Shown one piece after another: positions 12,961 to 25,428 of a DNA stretch of 64,000 bases. The stretch lies in the NCBI GenBank assembly GCA_900660155.1, contig CABFPE010000121.1, positions 163,317 through 227,316 on the forward strand, in the 5' to 3' direction. The position numbers and the translations under genes were made by a program. Position 1 is the stretch's first letter. Each line of letters begins with the position of its first letter. This DNA comes from Hofstenia miamia. Its lineage: Eukaryota; Xenacoelomorpha; Acoela; Hofsteniidae. The notes beneath the pieces were generated by a model that saw only the letters and a program-made list of their open reading frames with translations, was not told the DNA's origin and did not search any database.

Positions 12961-14040
12961 GTGCACTTCTAATGCATTTTGCTTTTACTTAAATGACAGT
13001 GAAATACATCTTCATTTGCACTGATAGAATTAGTACATGATTTACAAATAGCATTTTGTATGTTAAACTTTAGATGCAAGAGAAAGTTGTTAAGCACGAT
13101 CGTTTTTCTAAATAACAAACAACAATGTAAAGTTAGTATACTTCAGTCATCTTTAATAAAATTAAAAAATTCCAGAATGGTCCGCATATAATATAATGCC
13201 TTTCAATGTTTATCTGAGAGTTAAGACAATATACGCCCTGAGGTATAAGATGATGTTTTTACGGCTATATTTTCATATCAATGTTTGCAGATTTGTAACG
13301 TATACGATCAAGTTCCTTGAGCTACTTCCAATTTATTTCTCCTGATGGTGCCATTACACTTACTTTATAATAATCCCGATTCATCAATGCAAATCACTAA
13401 GATAGCGGGCATCATCATCATTTGTTTTTCATATCACCATCAATCTCATTGGTTTATATTATCAGTAATCTCTGATGGAATTCATGTTTCATTATGACTG
13501 CAGGAGGCTCATTCACTTTAAAAGTAGTGGATATCTAGTGATTTTCGATCAACTGTTGCTAGTAAAATGAAAATTCTAAAAAACCTGAGTCCTCAATGCC
13601 CATCTCAGCGTTATTTATTATTCAAACAATTTTTGAATATAGATTTTTCTTGTTTTTCCCCCATTAGCCTAAATTCAACAGAAGGTTTTCAACTTCCACT
13701 TCATCTACATGAAATGTTTAACATTTGGTAAAATTTTTTTAACTACTGACACAAAGTCAAGACAATTTTAGGCAACCCAGCCCAAGAAAGTATACACGTG
13801 ATAATGCTACATTGTCATAAATTTCAAAAGTTCTCACAATTATCAAACGTATTCAAAACAAACGAGATGAAATAATAATTTTAATAACTGAACAATATAA
13901 AAATTGCCTCCAAAATTTATATAAATAAATGATTTGATGTATTCAATTTTCAGTAAACTACGTGACTGTAGAGACAACTGTTTTAAAATACAACATACAA
14001 TTTTACGAAATAATTATGTGCAAGAAAATTTAATGGACAT
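12961..14040. other. No recognisable gene
   Basis: AT-rich, with stops in all frames and no motif I recognise on either strand. Confidence 0.4.
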
Positions 14041-14058
14041 AAGATAAGATAAGATAAG
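14041..14058. repeat. (AAGAT)n pentamer array, LINE 3' tail
   Basis: AAGATAAGATAAGATAAG, followed by AGATTCTATAT. The same junction recurs at 20528-20547. On the minus strand this is a (CTTAT)n tail, consistent with the 3' end of a minus-strand LINE. The array at 15359-15377 is the reverse complement. Confidence 0.6.
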
Positions 14059-14271
14059 AGATTCTATATTCAGATAAATGTTTACAATTCAATAACTGAT
14101 AATTTATCTGAATAGCGTCATAAATTACAAAAAAGTAACCAATCTACAAATCAACATACATTACAAAAAGTAACAATTCTTACAGGCTATGGATGAATTA
14201 CTTTATATTGCTATTTTAATGACGAGTTATCGTATAGTCATTGTTGTAAAATTTAAATCCTAACCANTGTA

Positions 14272-14527
14272 CTGGAAGTGTGTATTATTGTTTTCAGCTA
14301 ATGCAATGTAGTCAATTAGAGTCCTACTCGATGATGTGATTCTAGTGGGCAATGTTTTATTGGTCAATTCAAGATTAAATGTGTTCAAGAACAAATCCAT
14401 TTTACATTGATCATTAGCATTTAAATAATTGAGGTTCCAATCTCCGAAAAGTACTAAATCTTTATTTTCAGAACAGGCAAGTGATAATTCTTCTTCTAGT
14501 TGTTGAATAAAAAAATCGGCAAATTAT
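14272..14527 (-). pseudogene. LINE endonuclease C-terminal fragment
   Basis: An uninterrupted 85-codon minus frame carries KDLVLFGDWNLNYLN (the GD.N catalytic loop region of AP-type endonucleases) and LPTRITSSSRTLIDYIAL (the PTR.T..S.TLID.I block). The RT domain does not follow. The sequence passes into about 200 bp of non-coding DNA and the (CTTAT)n tail, so an internal deletion is likely. A single N sits at 14266. Confidence 0.7.
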
Positions 14528-14679
14528 ATAGTCTTGTACATGTAGCTAAAAAATAATGTATTATCAATGATTAACAAAATGTTATTTATACAAAATATAA
14601 ACATAAAAATCAAATAAAGAACACATAAATGCAAGAGTTTCAAAAAATGTGAATGTTAAAACCAACATCAAGAGGCTTT

Positions 14680-15200
14680 GTTTTCCACCGGATTATTTGA
14701 GGCAACGTCCAATTCATCAGTTAATTTCACAATGCTAACATCAAGACGATCTTGGACTTGATTTAAAATCGCAGTATCTTCAGAATTAGAAACGAATGTG
14801 ATTGCCAAACATTTAGTTCAATAACGACCAACACGTGCAACACTTTTCATACGGAAGTTTGTATCTTCTGGCATGTCATAATTACATATAATGATCAATC
14901 TTTCAAAAATCCATTCCATTCCGAGAAAATTTGTTACAACAAAAAATTCTCTTTTGGGAATCCGGATAGAGATAGGACTACAATTATTTTTCTTGCTTCA
15001 TTTCCCGGTAAATGCTTTAGCTGAGAAATTCTGATCAAATAAATATTCAGCCAGGGTTACGCATCTTGCAACAGAATTAAAATAAATTAATTTCAAATAA
15101 GAACAGTCAGTGTTACTTGAGATAGTGACTGGCTCCAGCTAAGTGGTGATGAACGTCAAGCCTGAAAACTTTATGGTGTCGTCCAGTTCGATGAATGCAG
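14680..15200 (-). pseudogene. DDX39/UAP56-like RNA helicase pseudogene fragment
   Basis: Minus frames give MPEDTNFRMKSVARVGRY, a TGA stop, then [20 protein letters not shown] and [17 protein letters not shown]. This follows the C-terminal RecA domain of UAP56/DDX39/Sub2, whose pattern is [32 protein letters not shown]...A.ILN.VQDRFEV.I.ELPDE.D. Upstream frames give pieces of the 'VARC..L...L..QNF.A.A.H.GM' region. The stop, several frameshifts and the loss of HR.GR motif VI residues show it is dead. No introns interrupt the homology, which suggests a retrocopy. It lies in the same orientation as the LINE endonuclease fragment next to it. Confidence 0.75.
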
Positions 15201-15358
15201 AGGATCATTTATATTTATATTCAGAAATTGTTTGAACAATGAAGAATACTGATAAGAATTTTGAAGGCTTCAATAAAAATACAAACAAAATATAATAAAT
15301 CACAACAAGAAATATTTACAAATAATGTAATTTACTTGGATTATGGCGATGTCAGTTT

Positions 15359-15377
15359 CTTATCTTATCTTATCTTA
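15359..15377. repeat. (CTTAT)n pentamer array
   Basis: Nearly four units of CTTAT on the plus strand, the inverse of the array at 14041-14058. The two arrays bracket the endonuclease fragment and the helicase pseudogene. Confidence 0.6.
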
Positions 15378-15379
15378 TA

Positions 15380-17260
15380 AATAGAGCAATTACGATTACA
15401 AAATTAATAACCTCGCATTTCAGTATTTTTATATCAAAGGTGTAAATTTTTTTTTAATATTAACCTTAAAGTTTTTTAAAGTATATATTTTTTTGATGTA
15501 TTTTGGTAATTCATTCCATTTATTTATTTCCCATGTTTAGAAAAGAGTTTATCATTATCCGTTTCCTATACCTATTTTGGTCCAATTAAATGCGTTCTTT
15601 TGTTTTGCTCATTATTTTTTCCGAAAGAAAATCATTTTTGTTGTATGGCAAAGTATTATTAAATATTTTGAAGAATGTCTTTAGGACATTTATATAGATA
15701 TAAAATTATGGATGCAGAAAGATGTTTAAGATTTTTCTATATAAATTATTCTTGTTGAAGCTATCAACTGCTACTTCGATAACCCATTTTAGTTGTAGCA
15801 GAAATTTTCTGAGGAATTTTTTCTTTTATATCTGTGTAGAGTATATTGGCATATTTGAAATGACTTCATACAAGAGCATGAATTAATTGAATTTTTGCTT
15901 TAGTTGGAAGTTTTTGGGAAATTGTTAATTGCTTTAATCGATATGGCCATTTTTCCAATATGATTTAGTTTCTTTTCAAAATTTAAATGTGAATTAAAAA
16001 TAATTCCAAGATATTTAAAGAACTCAACTTGCTTTATATGAAGGCCTTAAAATAAAGTTTATATTGTGAACTATCAGTAGATGTAGAATTTGACTTAACA
16101 ATGTAGAATTGAGTTTTTAAAGGATTCGCACTTAGTCTTAAGAGAGTCTTTTGAGAGTTTGAATATCTTTTTCCACAAATTTATTTGCATAATGTAAAAC
16201 TTCACACGTTGTTAAATCGGACTAATCATTTATTTAAATATTAAATATTAGGGGACCCAAAATTGTTCCCTGTAGGAGTCCATTTTTAGTACAAGTTGAA
16301 AGTGAAAAAGATTCATTTAGCTTATTTTGTTAGGTATAAGTATACATATAACTAGAAATGAGACCTATATTGTCTTTAGAAATACACAAACAGAAAATAT
16401 AAATGTAAAAATATATAATTTCCACCATAGTTAGAAGGGCCTAAAATGTATATAAATTTAGTACAGGCTCCATTTTCTTTAGACTGCCCAAATATTGACT
16501 TCTTTAATTTTTCTATTTTTTTTTAAAAAATGAAATTTTTCCAATTTAAACTTCAATATTGAGTTCATTCTTTATTTTCAAACACAACTTGATGTAAATG
16601 AATCATGTCGATTAATATTGTTAGGAGCTTTTTTGTTCCTTTGAATCAAAGCAAAATATAGTTGATAATATTTTAAAAGTGTTTGTGGATATTATTAAGA
16701 GATCTCAAAGCGTAGTTTCCAATTTTTAATAAGGATATTATACTGCCAGAATGAATGTTTTGAAATAAAAAAAGAGAAAATATCTATATTTAGAGTTGCT
16801 TTGTACAATATAATATACTGTTTACAATTGTAAATAGAATAATACTTGCAAAAAAATGATTATTTGTAACTTAGATTATGGTGAATTTAGATGCATTACA
16901 TTGAATAGTCAGTATTCTAAGACATCGCTGGTAGAAATACTTTTATTAAAAACCATGTTGTGTTTTGGAGTAAAGATCATGTTTTTAAAAATGCACCATA
17001 AATTGATTAAAAAGAATTCGTTCAAATACTTTGCTGATTAGAAAAAGTGATTGAAATTGGTCTATAATGTAAGCAATCTTCAGTATTGTCTTTTTTTAAA
17101 TAGTGGCGTTATATTTTCCAATTTTAATTTGTTTGGAAGAAAGGAATGTCTTAGACAGGATTTGTCTTTTAACAATGTATCAACTTTATGATTTCATATA
17201 TAATTGTAAAACAAAAGGAGGTTGGAGTTGATTTGGTTTTATTAAGACAAAAAGGTACAT
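15380..17260 (-). mobile_element. LINE reverse transcriptase pseudogene
   Basis: Minus-strand frames in order: KLENITPLFKKRQY and YRPISITFS (RT N-terminal blocks, about 17130-17030), then a K..HGF.I..STSDVL-like piece, TILGPLIFNIYINDL-like box B near 16250, and YLGIIFNSHLNFEKKL near 16000-15960. Each is split by stops or frameshifts. The family resembles the copy at 22600-23400. No YADD box is intact. Confidence 0.65.
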
Positions 17261-17324
17261 TCATACCATAGTAGTGTTATAAGACGAGGCCCCTGGTCAC
17301 AAACTGACATTTTGACCTCTGCGC

Positions 17325-18992
17325 TATTGATGAGTGGTTTTAATGACTCACCAGTTGATTGACAGATGACTAATGAAATTCTGACAGGTTGCGATAACTC
17401 GCAAAGTGCTTTTTGACAGCTCTGGGGGTAACCAGCTGACAGTTCGCTAATAGCTTTTTAATTAGTGTACCATATTCAGGCCTATTTACATGATTCATGT
17501 TCAAATTTAGTTTACACTTTTTGATGAGTAATTTTTGATATTATCACATTTGTTTGCATTACGCTATGTTAATATATACCGTATTATAACAACTCCTTTC
17601 GGGGTTACGTACACATAATATTACAAACTAATTTTCCATAATTTCGAGAGGCGGATATNNNNNNNNNNNNNNNNNNNNNNNNNNNNNNNNNNNNNNNNNN
17701 NNNNNNNNNNNNNNNNNNNNNNNNNNNNNNNNNNNNNNNNNNNNNNNNNNNNNNNNNNNNNNNNNNNNNNNNNNNNNNNNNNNNNNNNNNNNNNNNNNNN
17801 NNNNNNNNNNNNNNNNNNNNNNNNNNNNNNNNNNNNNNNNNNNNNNNNNNNNNNNNNNNNNNNNNNNNNNNNNNNNNNNNNNNNNNNNNNNNNNNNNNNN
17901 NNNNNNNNNNNNNNNNNNNNNNNNNNNNNNNNNNNNNNNNNNNNNNNNNNNNNNNNNNNNNNNNNNNNNNNNNNNNNNNNNNNNNNNNNNNNNNNNNNNN
18001 NNNNNNNNNNNNNNNNNNNNNNNNNNNNNNNNNNNNNNNNNNNNNNNNNNNNNNNNNNNNNNNNNNNNNNNNNNNNNNNNNNNNNNNNNNNNNNNNNNNN
18101 NNNNNNNNNNNNNNNNNNNNNNNNNNNNNNNNNNNNNNNNNNNNNNNNNNNNNNNNNNNNNNNNNNNNNNNNNNNNNNNNNNNNNNNNNNNNNNNNNNNN
18201 NNNNNNNNNNNNNNNNNNNNNNNNNNNNNNNNNNNNNNNNNNNNNNNNNNNNNNNNNNNNNNNNNNNNNNNNNNNNNNNNNNNNNNNNNNNNNNNNNNNN
18301 NNNNNNNNNNNNNNNNNNNNNNNNNNNNNNNNNNNNNNNNNNNNNNNNNNNNNNNNNNNNNNNNNNNNNNNNNNNNNNNNNNNNNNNNNNNNNNNNNNNN
18401 NNNNNNNNNNNNNNNNNNNNNNNNNNNNNNNNNNNNNNNNNNNNNNNNNNNNNNNNNNNNNNNNNNNNNNNNNNNNNNNNNNNNNNNNNNNNNNNNNNNN
18501 NNNNNNNNNNNNNNNNNNNNNNNNNNNNNNNNNNNNNNNNNNNNNNNNNNNNNNNNNNNNNNNNNNNNNNNNNNNNNNNNNNNNNNNNNNNNNNNNNNNN
18601 NNNNNNNNNNNNNNNNNNNNNNNNNNNNNNNNNNNNNNNNNNNNNNNNNNNNNNNNNNAAATTACTCATACCAAAAATGGCCTGTGATATTATCAAAGTG
18701 AACCCGAAAGGGGTTGTTATAATACGGTATATATTAACATGGCGTAATGCAAACAAATGTGATATTATCAAAAATTACTCATACCAAAAAGTGTAAACTA
18801 AATTTGAACATGAATCATGTAAATAGGCCTGAATATGGTACACTAATTAAAAAGCTATTAGCGAACTGTCAGCTGGTTACCCCCCAGAGCTGTCAAAAAG
18901 CACTTTGCGAGTTATCGCAACCTGTCAGAATTTCATTAGTCATCTGTCAATCAAACGCTGAGTCATTAAATCCACTCCCCCAATATTGATGA
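17325..18992. mobile_element. Palindromic element with long inverted arms (Mutator-like candidate)
   Basis: Arms of about 275 bp (17332-17606 and 18701-18977) are near-identical in inverted orientation. The outer ends read GTGGTTTTAATGACTCA versus GTGGATTTAATGACTCA, and the inner ends CTTTCGGGGTT versus CTTTCGGGTT. The 9-bp word TATTGATGA lies directly outside both (17325-17333 and 18984-18992). Long terminal inverted repeats plus a 9-bp duplication are the pattern of Mutator-like elements. The right terminus carries about 7 extra bases (CCCCCAA) before the duplication, so the exact end is unsure. The centre is a 1-kb gap. Confidence 0.6.
17659..18658. other. Assembly gap, exactly 1000 N
   Basis: A round-number gap placed between the inverted arms. 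Palindromes commonly break assemblies. Any open frame reported across it is meaningless. Confidence 0.99.
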
Positions 18993-19127
18993 ATCAGCTA
19001 AGTGTTACGAGAACTTCAGGGTGTCCCAATGAGACCAAGTCTCCCCTTCTATCACTACTTACCATTGTAGTTTCCTAAATGTAGAAAACTTCATTGCAAG
19101 CATTGTGGATTTCTTTTTTCTTCGTAA

Positions 19128-19700
19128 TTGATTTATCTTTATACTATATTTTTTCTATTTTTTAGTTTTTATACTCTTTCTATTCAATATATTGTTAATA
19201 AATTCCCATTTATTTTTTTGGGACGTTCTATTCTTATATTTGGATTTGTGCAAAATATACAGTATACCAACATAAATCAACAAATTTTGAATAAATTCAA
19301 TGTGCAAATAAAATGGGCTATAAGAATAGCAGTTAATTATTTATTTAATAGAAATTCAGAAATCAAGCAATTAACAAAAACTTTTCTAAATGCATTATTT
19401 ATAAAAACATATTAACTAATTTCTTTAAAATATTAAATAATATTGTTCCATACCACAAATCCGACTTTCTATCTTCTAAAATATTGCTTAGACATAATCA
19501 TAGAAGCCTAAAAATTAAGCCTCTTGTACATAACAAGGAAATAATGAAAAATTCATTTCTCAACACATCAATAAATGTATTGAATAATTTACCTAAATCT
19601 ATAAAACAAATAAATAAATTAAGAGTATTCAAAAACGAAATTAAAAAAAAAGCAACTCTAAATATAGATATTTCATTTCATTTCATATTGTTCCATTGAC
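19128..19700 (+). mobile_element. LINE post-RT 3' fragment
   Basis: The first frame (19128-19415) has KWAIRIAVNYLFNRNSEIKQ. The second (19484-19699, opening upstream) has SLKIKPLVHNKE and INVLNNLPKSIKQINKLRVF, matching the end of jockey/CR1 LINE ORF2 (...LWN.LP..IK...S...FK..LK..L). A frameshift separates them. It is similar in type to the 3' part of the element at 36148-37260. Confidence 0.65.
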
Positions 19701-19719
19701 AATAAATGGCTGCTATCAT

Positions 19720-22590
19720 CAAGTATTCTCTCTGAAGTGTTATTTACGTGATATGAAATGGCTCTATTGAACAACAACTTCACAATAAAAATATAAAATT
19801 CATAGTTTAGGCAAGGTACATGAAGAATATTTTATGCGCAGTAACAAATAAATATATAGTTGAAGTATCTACTCAAATTCTTATTAACAGCAGAATAGTA
19901 ATTTCATTGACTTTATTATCTATATAATAATACTCTTAAATGAATTTTAATTTACCTAGATTTTGGCTTAGCTGAGTAACTGATATTTTGCTTGCGCTTT
20001 AATTGAAATCGCCATTCATTTAATAATATTGAAAACTAAGCAATGACTCAAATGCAATTACCATGGTAACCAAGAATGACTTTACAATATTCAAACATAA
20101 TCCTAAATTTAATCACAAATATGACTTATGAATCTCTAATGTGACAAACTTAATGAATGCATTGAATTCAAAGTTTAAAATGGCCTTAACAATATTTCCT
20201 CAAATTAGATATCTATATTCATTTTAACTAGAATTAGCTGAATTTTATCTAATAATGTAAAACCTTTTCAAAAACCTTATTAATTCAAACATTAATGTAA
20301 TACCTTTAGAATTAGAAATGCTTATAAATCATTAAATTTAATTATTTTACAAATAATTAGATAATTTACAAAAATATATTATAACAAATATGTTATAAGT
20401 TAAGTGCATTAGAACTTGTGACATATTGATGCTGACAAAGTGGTGGATTCATAGGGGCCTCATTATTTATTTTTTTCAATTTTTACAATAAAAAAATGCA
20501 AGCTAACAGCACACATGGCACATGTAGTAAGATAAGATAAGATAAGAGATTCTATATACGCTTCATCGACAAATTTTCAATAACAATTATGCAGCGAGTA
20601 TATGTGGTTCAACAATTATTTCCTTTTTATGACCGTGAAAGCAATTTCCCCTTTAAAATTTTTTGCTGAATCCATTCCTACATCACATTTATTATCATCT
20701 TAAAGAATACAATTTATTGAATCAATTACGAATGCATTTTTCAATATAACAGAAAATATATACAAATGAAAGTGTTTACATTGTCGCTCTATGTTAGATC
20801 TTGTAAAGCATGATACATTTATATAGATTCGAAACGTGATCTAATAGGATAGTCCAAAATTGGATAAATTAAAACATTAATGATATGCAAATACAATTAT
20901 TCATCACGCTGGAAACTGTTCATGGGCTTTTTAATATTGCGTTCAGAAGGTAGCAAGCACTTATGTTGGGATAACCTTTTTCGACCACTTCTAATTCGAA
21001 TACTAGAAAATTCCAGGCTTTAGGCAAAACAATATATTTGAGACAAGATTAAGTTAACAGAATTATGACATGATCAGTGTAACAATGTTTTAAACATGAA
21101 AAAGTATTCTCAAATTTTAAGGAAAATATTTCATGAATGCAAAGCCCTTTATTTGACAAGAGGCAAGCATATCTTTTCCAACATAAATTGTACACAGAGA
21201 ATACAAATATGACTATCACCTATTTTTGATGACATTTTGCTATGTGTTGTGTATCTAGTAAAATTTCAAGAATTTTGTTATTTCCAATTACTGGATTTGC
21301 TTATATGTAAGAATACATGCACTAGAACTATTGCAAGCACAATTTAAGTACATTGAAACACTTTTTTAACAACAACAACAACAACATATATTTAAGTTCT
21401 CATGTACATATACATGTATTAAGTTTACAAACTTATTAAGAACATATATAATGCAACTTTTTTCATATGAGCTGTTATGTCAGTAAATGTTTGTTTCTTG
21501 GTTAAGTTTATAAATTACATATAACTTAATAAATATGTTTACTTATTGTTCTTGAGTAGCACTTTAGAAACGCTAGTGAAAATTTGAAAGCAGGTGTGAA
21601 CATTCAACTCCCATTGCATTGTTTCATGGAAACCACTTGAAGAACAGCTGCTAGGGAGGGTGGAAGAATTTGGCTGCTTGTTGCAGCTGAGTGAAAATAT
21701 GCTGCTTTTGATATGATCATTAACTATCTGTAAACAGCCAATCACGCCTCAAATTGCAGCACGTACTAACAGTGAGATTTTCTTACCGATTTTCTCAATA
21801 CTTGATTTAGTGATGAATGAGACGTTAACACAGCAGTTTTTTGCTTTGTGTGAGAAATTGAATATTCATGGCTGTTTATATGTTAAACAATAATTTAAAT
21901 TTAATGTGTAATCAACTTAAGATAATATTTTGTATCTTAAATGTGACAAAATGATCATAATGTAGAAAGTATTAGAATGGGACAAAACAGGAAATTAATC
22001 CTTTGCACATACTGGAGAACAGTAGATAAATTTGAAGTATGCTCGTGCATTATGCAGTAATTTATCGGAAAATAATGACAAACGTTTGTGAGATTTGTCT
22101 ACCTTTGTCAATATTTGTATAAACTGGTGTTGATGCCTCCAATTTTAAGAAAATGCATGTAAATCATATTGTATGAGCGTACATGAAATAAATTATATAA
22201 TAGTAATGTGTATATGATAAGATGCTATGTTATGTTTTTTCAAATAGACTTCTTAAATACAGATATTGATTTTTTAAATTCAATCCATTTTGCCCACATA
22301 TGGATCAAAATGGAAATTTAGGAAATTTCAAAAAATAATATAGTTAAAAATAAACTGAAGTTAAATGCATCTGATATGAAAAATTTGGATGTTTTGTAGT
22401 TCTATAAAAATGTCCGTCAGTTTTAGAACATATCAAAAGTTCAATTTTTAAAGCCATCCTCTTAACTATCGTGGTTTACCCCACCTTCCCTACTACAAAA
22501 CATCGAGCAGACATATGTATCAAATTTGTTATCTAGTTAAATGAAAATCAATTTAACCTTATATCACAAATTGGATGAATAATGCTTTTA
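19720..22590. other. No recognisable gene
   Basis: AT-rich non-coding sequence. It includes the (AAGAT)n LINE tail at 20528-20547, identical to that at 14041 and followed by the same AGATTCTATAT, and an (AAC)n run at about 21368-21385. Frames such as 21539-21745 have no recognisable features. Confidence 0.4.
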
Positions 22591-22599
22591 TAAAATGAA

Positions 22600-23400
22600 T
22601 AAAGATAAAACATTCTTTACTCAGAGAAATATTAACAATTACAAACTGGCAATAATTTATCTGAATTGCGTCATAAATACAAACATACATACAAATACAT
22701 ACAATAGGATAATGATATATACAATAGATCTAACATGCTGTGGATTTCAAGAACGAGATATTGTATAATCATTATTGTAGAATTTGTATCCTAGTCATGC
22801 TTTATACAGATATACTTCTGGTTAGGGAAAAATTTAATGTGCTTCTAAAAGCTTATAGTTTCTAAATGCTCTATCTCTTCAGGTAGTGGTATTAATGAAT
22901 GATTGCTTCAAAACTTTTTTTCTATATTTAGCGCAATGATTGGCTGTCTTGGGAAAAGGATAGACAGAAAAAGGGCTTAGTTTGAGAAGAATGTTTCTTT
23001 GAAACATTAAAAGCCCATTTAGTTGGATATCAAGTTTTCTGAACATCTTTTAGATCAGTAAATAATATATTTGAATAACTTAGGTTCCTCATAAAAAATG
23101 AATGGAAAAGTTAAATTATGGCACAGACTGGTAATTGCATTACTCTCATTGACATACTTCTTATAACTATTGCTAATTTTCGGACAATTGCATTAATGTG
23201 AGATTCAAAATTTAGCTTCGAGTCAAAATATGCTCCTAAATACTTAAATTTATTTAGAGTTGGAACCTTAATATTAATATCTCACATGTCTCCGGAGATA
23301 GTCCACCACGTTTTCCCAAAACAATGTTACCAGCACATGAAGTGTCTTTTACAATTATGTTTACACCGAAACATGTGTGATTTGTTCAAGTAATTAAGCC
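22600..23400 (-). mobile_element. LINE RT 3' fragment
   Basis: The minus frame near 23250-23150 reads FKYLGAYFDSKLNFESHIN and IVRKLA, the thumb region after the RT palm. Further downstream pieces near 22650-22800 are shared with the copy at 14060-14280: AATTTATCTGAAT.GCGTCATAAAT, and a TATCGTATAGTCATTGTTG-like segment. Heavily decayed. Confidence 0.55.
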
Positions 23401-23448
23401 AAAAAAAGGTCAATCACCGAATTTATTAAGTGGAACAGTACAAATTAG

Positions 23449-24075
23449 ATGGGCATCAGTGTTCCTAAGACTCAGTTATTAATTTCCCGTTCGAAACAGC
23501 CTGTCAAAATTGTTGTCGAAGACAGCGAGCTACCCGCCAGTGATGTTGGTAGACTTTCCCTAAATTGGTCTCGTCATGGGCTTTCTCAACTCCAGAAATC
23601 CCGAAATTCTTTCTTAATGTTAAAACACAACGTTCTTTTACGCACGAACATCCCTGTGAAAGTTAACCTAGTTCGGTCCTGTGTTCTTAGCATTTCCATG
23701 TGTGCCAGTTCCACTTGGTGGCCGAATACCCTACTTTACAGTTTTTATCGGCGATGCCTTTATTGGGTGTTTGGGAAAACTTACTTCTACAGTCTTCCCT
23801 CTAATTATGGATTATTTCCCATAATTGTCCATTGGCAAATCACTGATAATCTGATGATGAAAGATATTCTCGACAGCAATAGCTGCATCCCTCACGACAC
23901 CTTCACAATAAGCCCCATTTCAGATAAACTCCGGTCTTCTAACTATATTCTCTATGAAATTCGGAAAACAATGAAGAAGTCTGATAAGAACTTTTTTCAG
24001 CGGACTGCAGTTTTAGCTAATGTGTTTGTCCTCAACATAATATTCATGTCGAATCTGCTCCTAAACCCGCGTTAA
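23449..24075 (+). pseudogene. LINE RT C-terminal ORF, 208 codons, opposite to its neighbour
   Basis: A long open frame reads LSLNWSRHGLSQLQKSRNS, PVKVNLVRSCVLSISMCAS, WWPNTLLYSF and RRCLYWVFGKTYFYSLPS, then DILDSNS and FFQRTAVLANV. This is the domain after the RT thumb in a LINE clade in which the strand sequence ..L..H...R....VK..LVRS..L....Y.S..W.P is conserved. The same domain occurs, more broken, on the minus strand at 33800-34400. RT core boxes are absent, so this is a 5'-truncated copy. The openness suggests a fairly young insertion. Confidence 0.65.
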
Positions 24076-24079
24076 AGAT

Positions 24080-25428
24080 TTATTTAAGGCTCTCACAAAG
24101 AAAAACGTATGTTTATACACTCATACGCAAGTAATTCCACATTGTTTTGTTGTTGTAAATGTAGATCATCATGATTAACTAAAGTCTGGCCTTCGATTTG
24201 CATTGCAAGCGAGTACCTTACACATAGAATGCAAAAAATTAGTAAAATCACTGTCAGATATATTCCGTATTTGACATTGTTTATACCATATTACATATAA
24301 GCGTGAAAAATTACCCGCATTTTCTAATTTGCCTCTGAGCATATATTCAAATTATTCTACCCTGGCATATAAATTACGATCATATATGCAAAGGGAAGGC
24401 TTTAATACAAATGGCGAGTTTTTAAATATTATAATATTTATTATTCAATAAACCGCATCTCATCTAAATTTTGCAAATATATATTTTTGTATGTGTCCTT
24501 ATTTCGGTTGTTTATATTTTGTTTGACGCTATTTAAAGTGGTAAACAGCATTTTATATTGTAAAAAGCATAGCCAAATTTATATACTTCTTTTCCTTTCA
24601 CCTGCAACTCTTAAAACATTTTATAAACTATCCACAAGTAAAAGCCCTCAACTCAAAAGCCCAAATTGCGCATAGAGCTTAAAATTACTAGGTTCAAGCA
24701 AAAGCTGTTATTTACCATTTTAGTAGGTATCCAACTGCTTTGGTTTTTCAGGAATGAGGTACATAATTTTGTACCAAATGAAAATGTGTATTGTAGTATT
24801 AAAATATGGTCTGATTTTTATAAAATAGTCATTTGAAATATCTATTGTTGATTCCCGCAATTTCTAAGATATTACTATTTTTTGGAACTATCCCACCCCC
24901 TAAATCATTCAATGTTTAAACATGTGTTGGCACTGAAGAGGTTAATGACAGAGCTAAAATAAATGTTGTTGTAAAATGTCTTGCGGCAATATGCCAAAAG
25001 CCTAAATCAATTTTGAATTTACCAATTTTAGTAAATTCAGAATGACGTCTTCCAAAGAAGTTTTAATGGTTCGAAGTTGCCATAGCCATCGCAAACAAAT
25101 TCAAACAGAAATGGAAATAATCAAAAACGGTCATGGTGTAGACGCATCTAATGACTAATACAGGCTTTTCGAAAGGCCTTTTCAAAATTTGTATTGTAAT
25201 AATTATATATTATATTTACATTATCAAAAACGAAAACAATGAATATAATTCAACACTCAATTAAATGATAAAGACATTATTTAATGCTTATTTTTATAAT
25301 TCAAATAAGAAATATTCATGGTAATTCTACATGTTTTTTCATACAATGCATTGTATTGGTTCCATCTCCTAAATTTTGGTTGTTCTTGGCATTACTAAAC
25401 ACTACAATTTCTCAAACAATTAAAAAAA
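24080..25428. other. No recognisable gene
   Basis: AT-rich, with no coding signal recognised. It probably contains the 3' flank of the minus-strand MTHFS gene. Confidence 0.4.

Noticed and set aside
14041-15377. A CRISPR-like or satellite array based on the pentamer runs
   Set aside because: Only four units at each site, and the runs sit at LINE ends. They are retrotransposon tails, not arrays.
16856-17041. 61-codon plus frame
   Set aside because: The minus strand here reads as a decayed LINE RT.
17605-18771. 388-codon open frame
   Set aside because: It is almost entirely the 1000-N gap. The real bases at its ends show no protein features.
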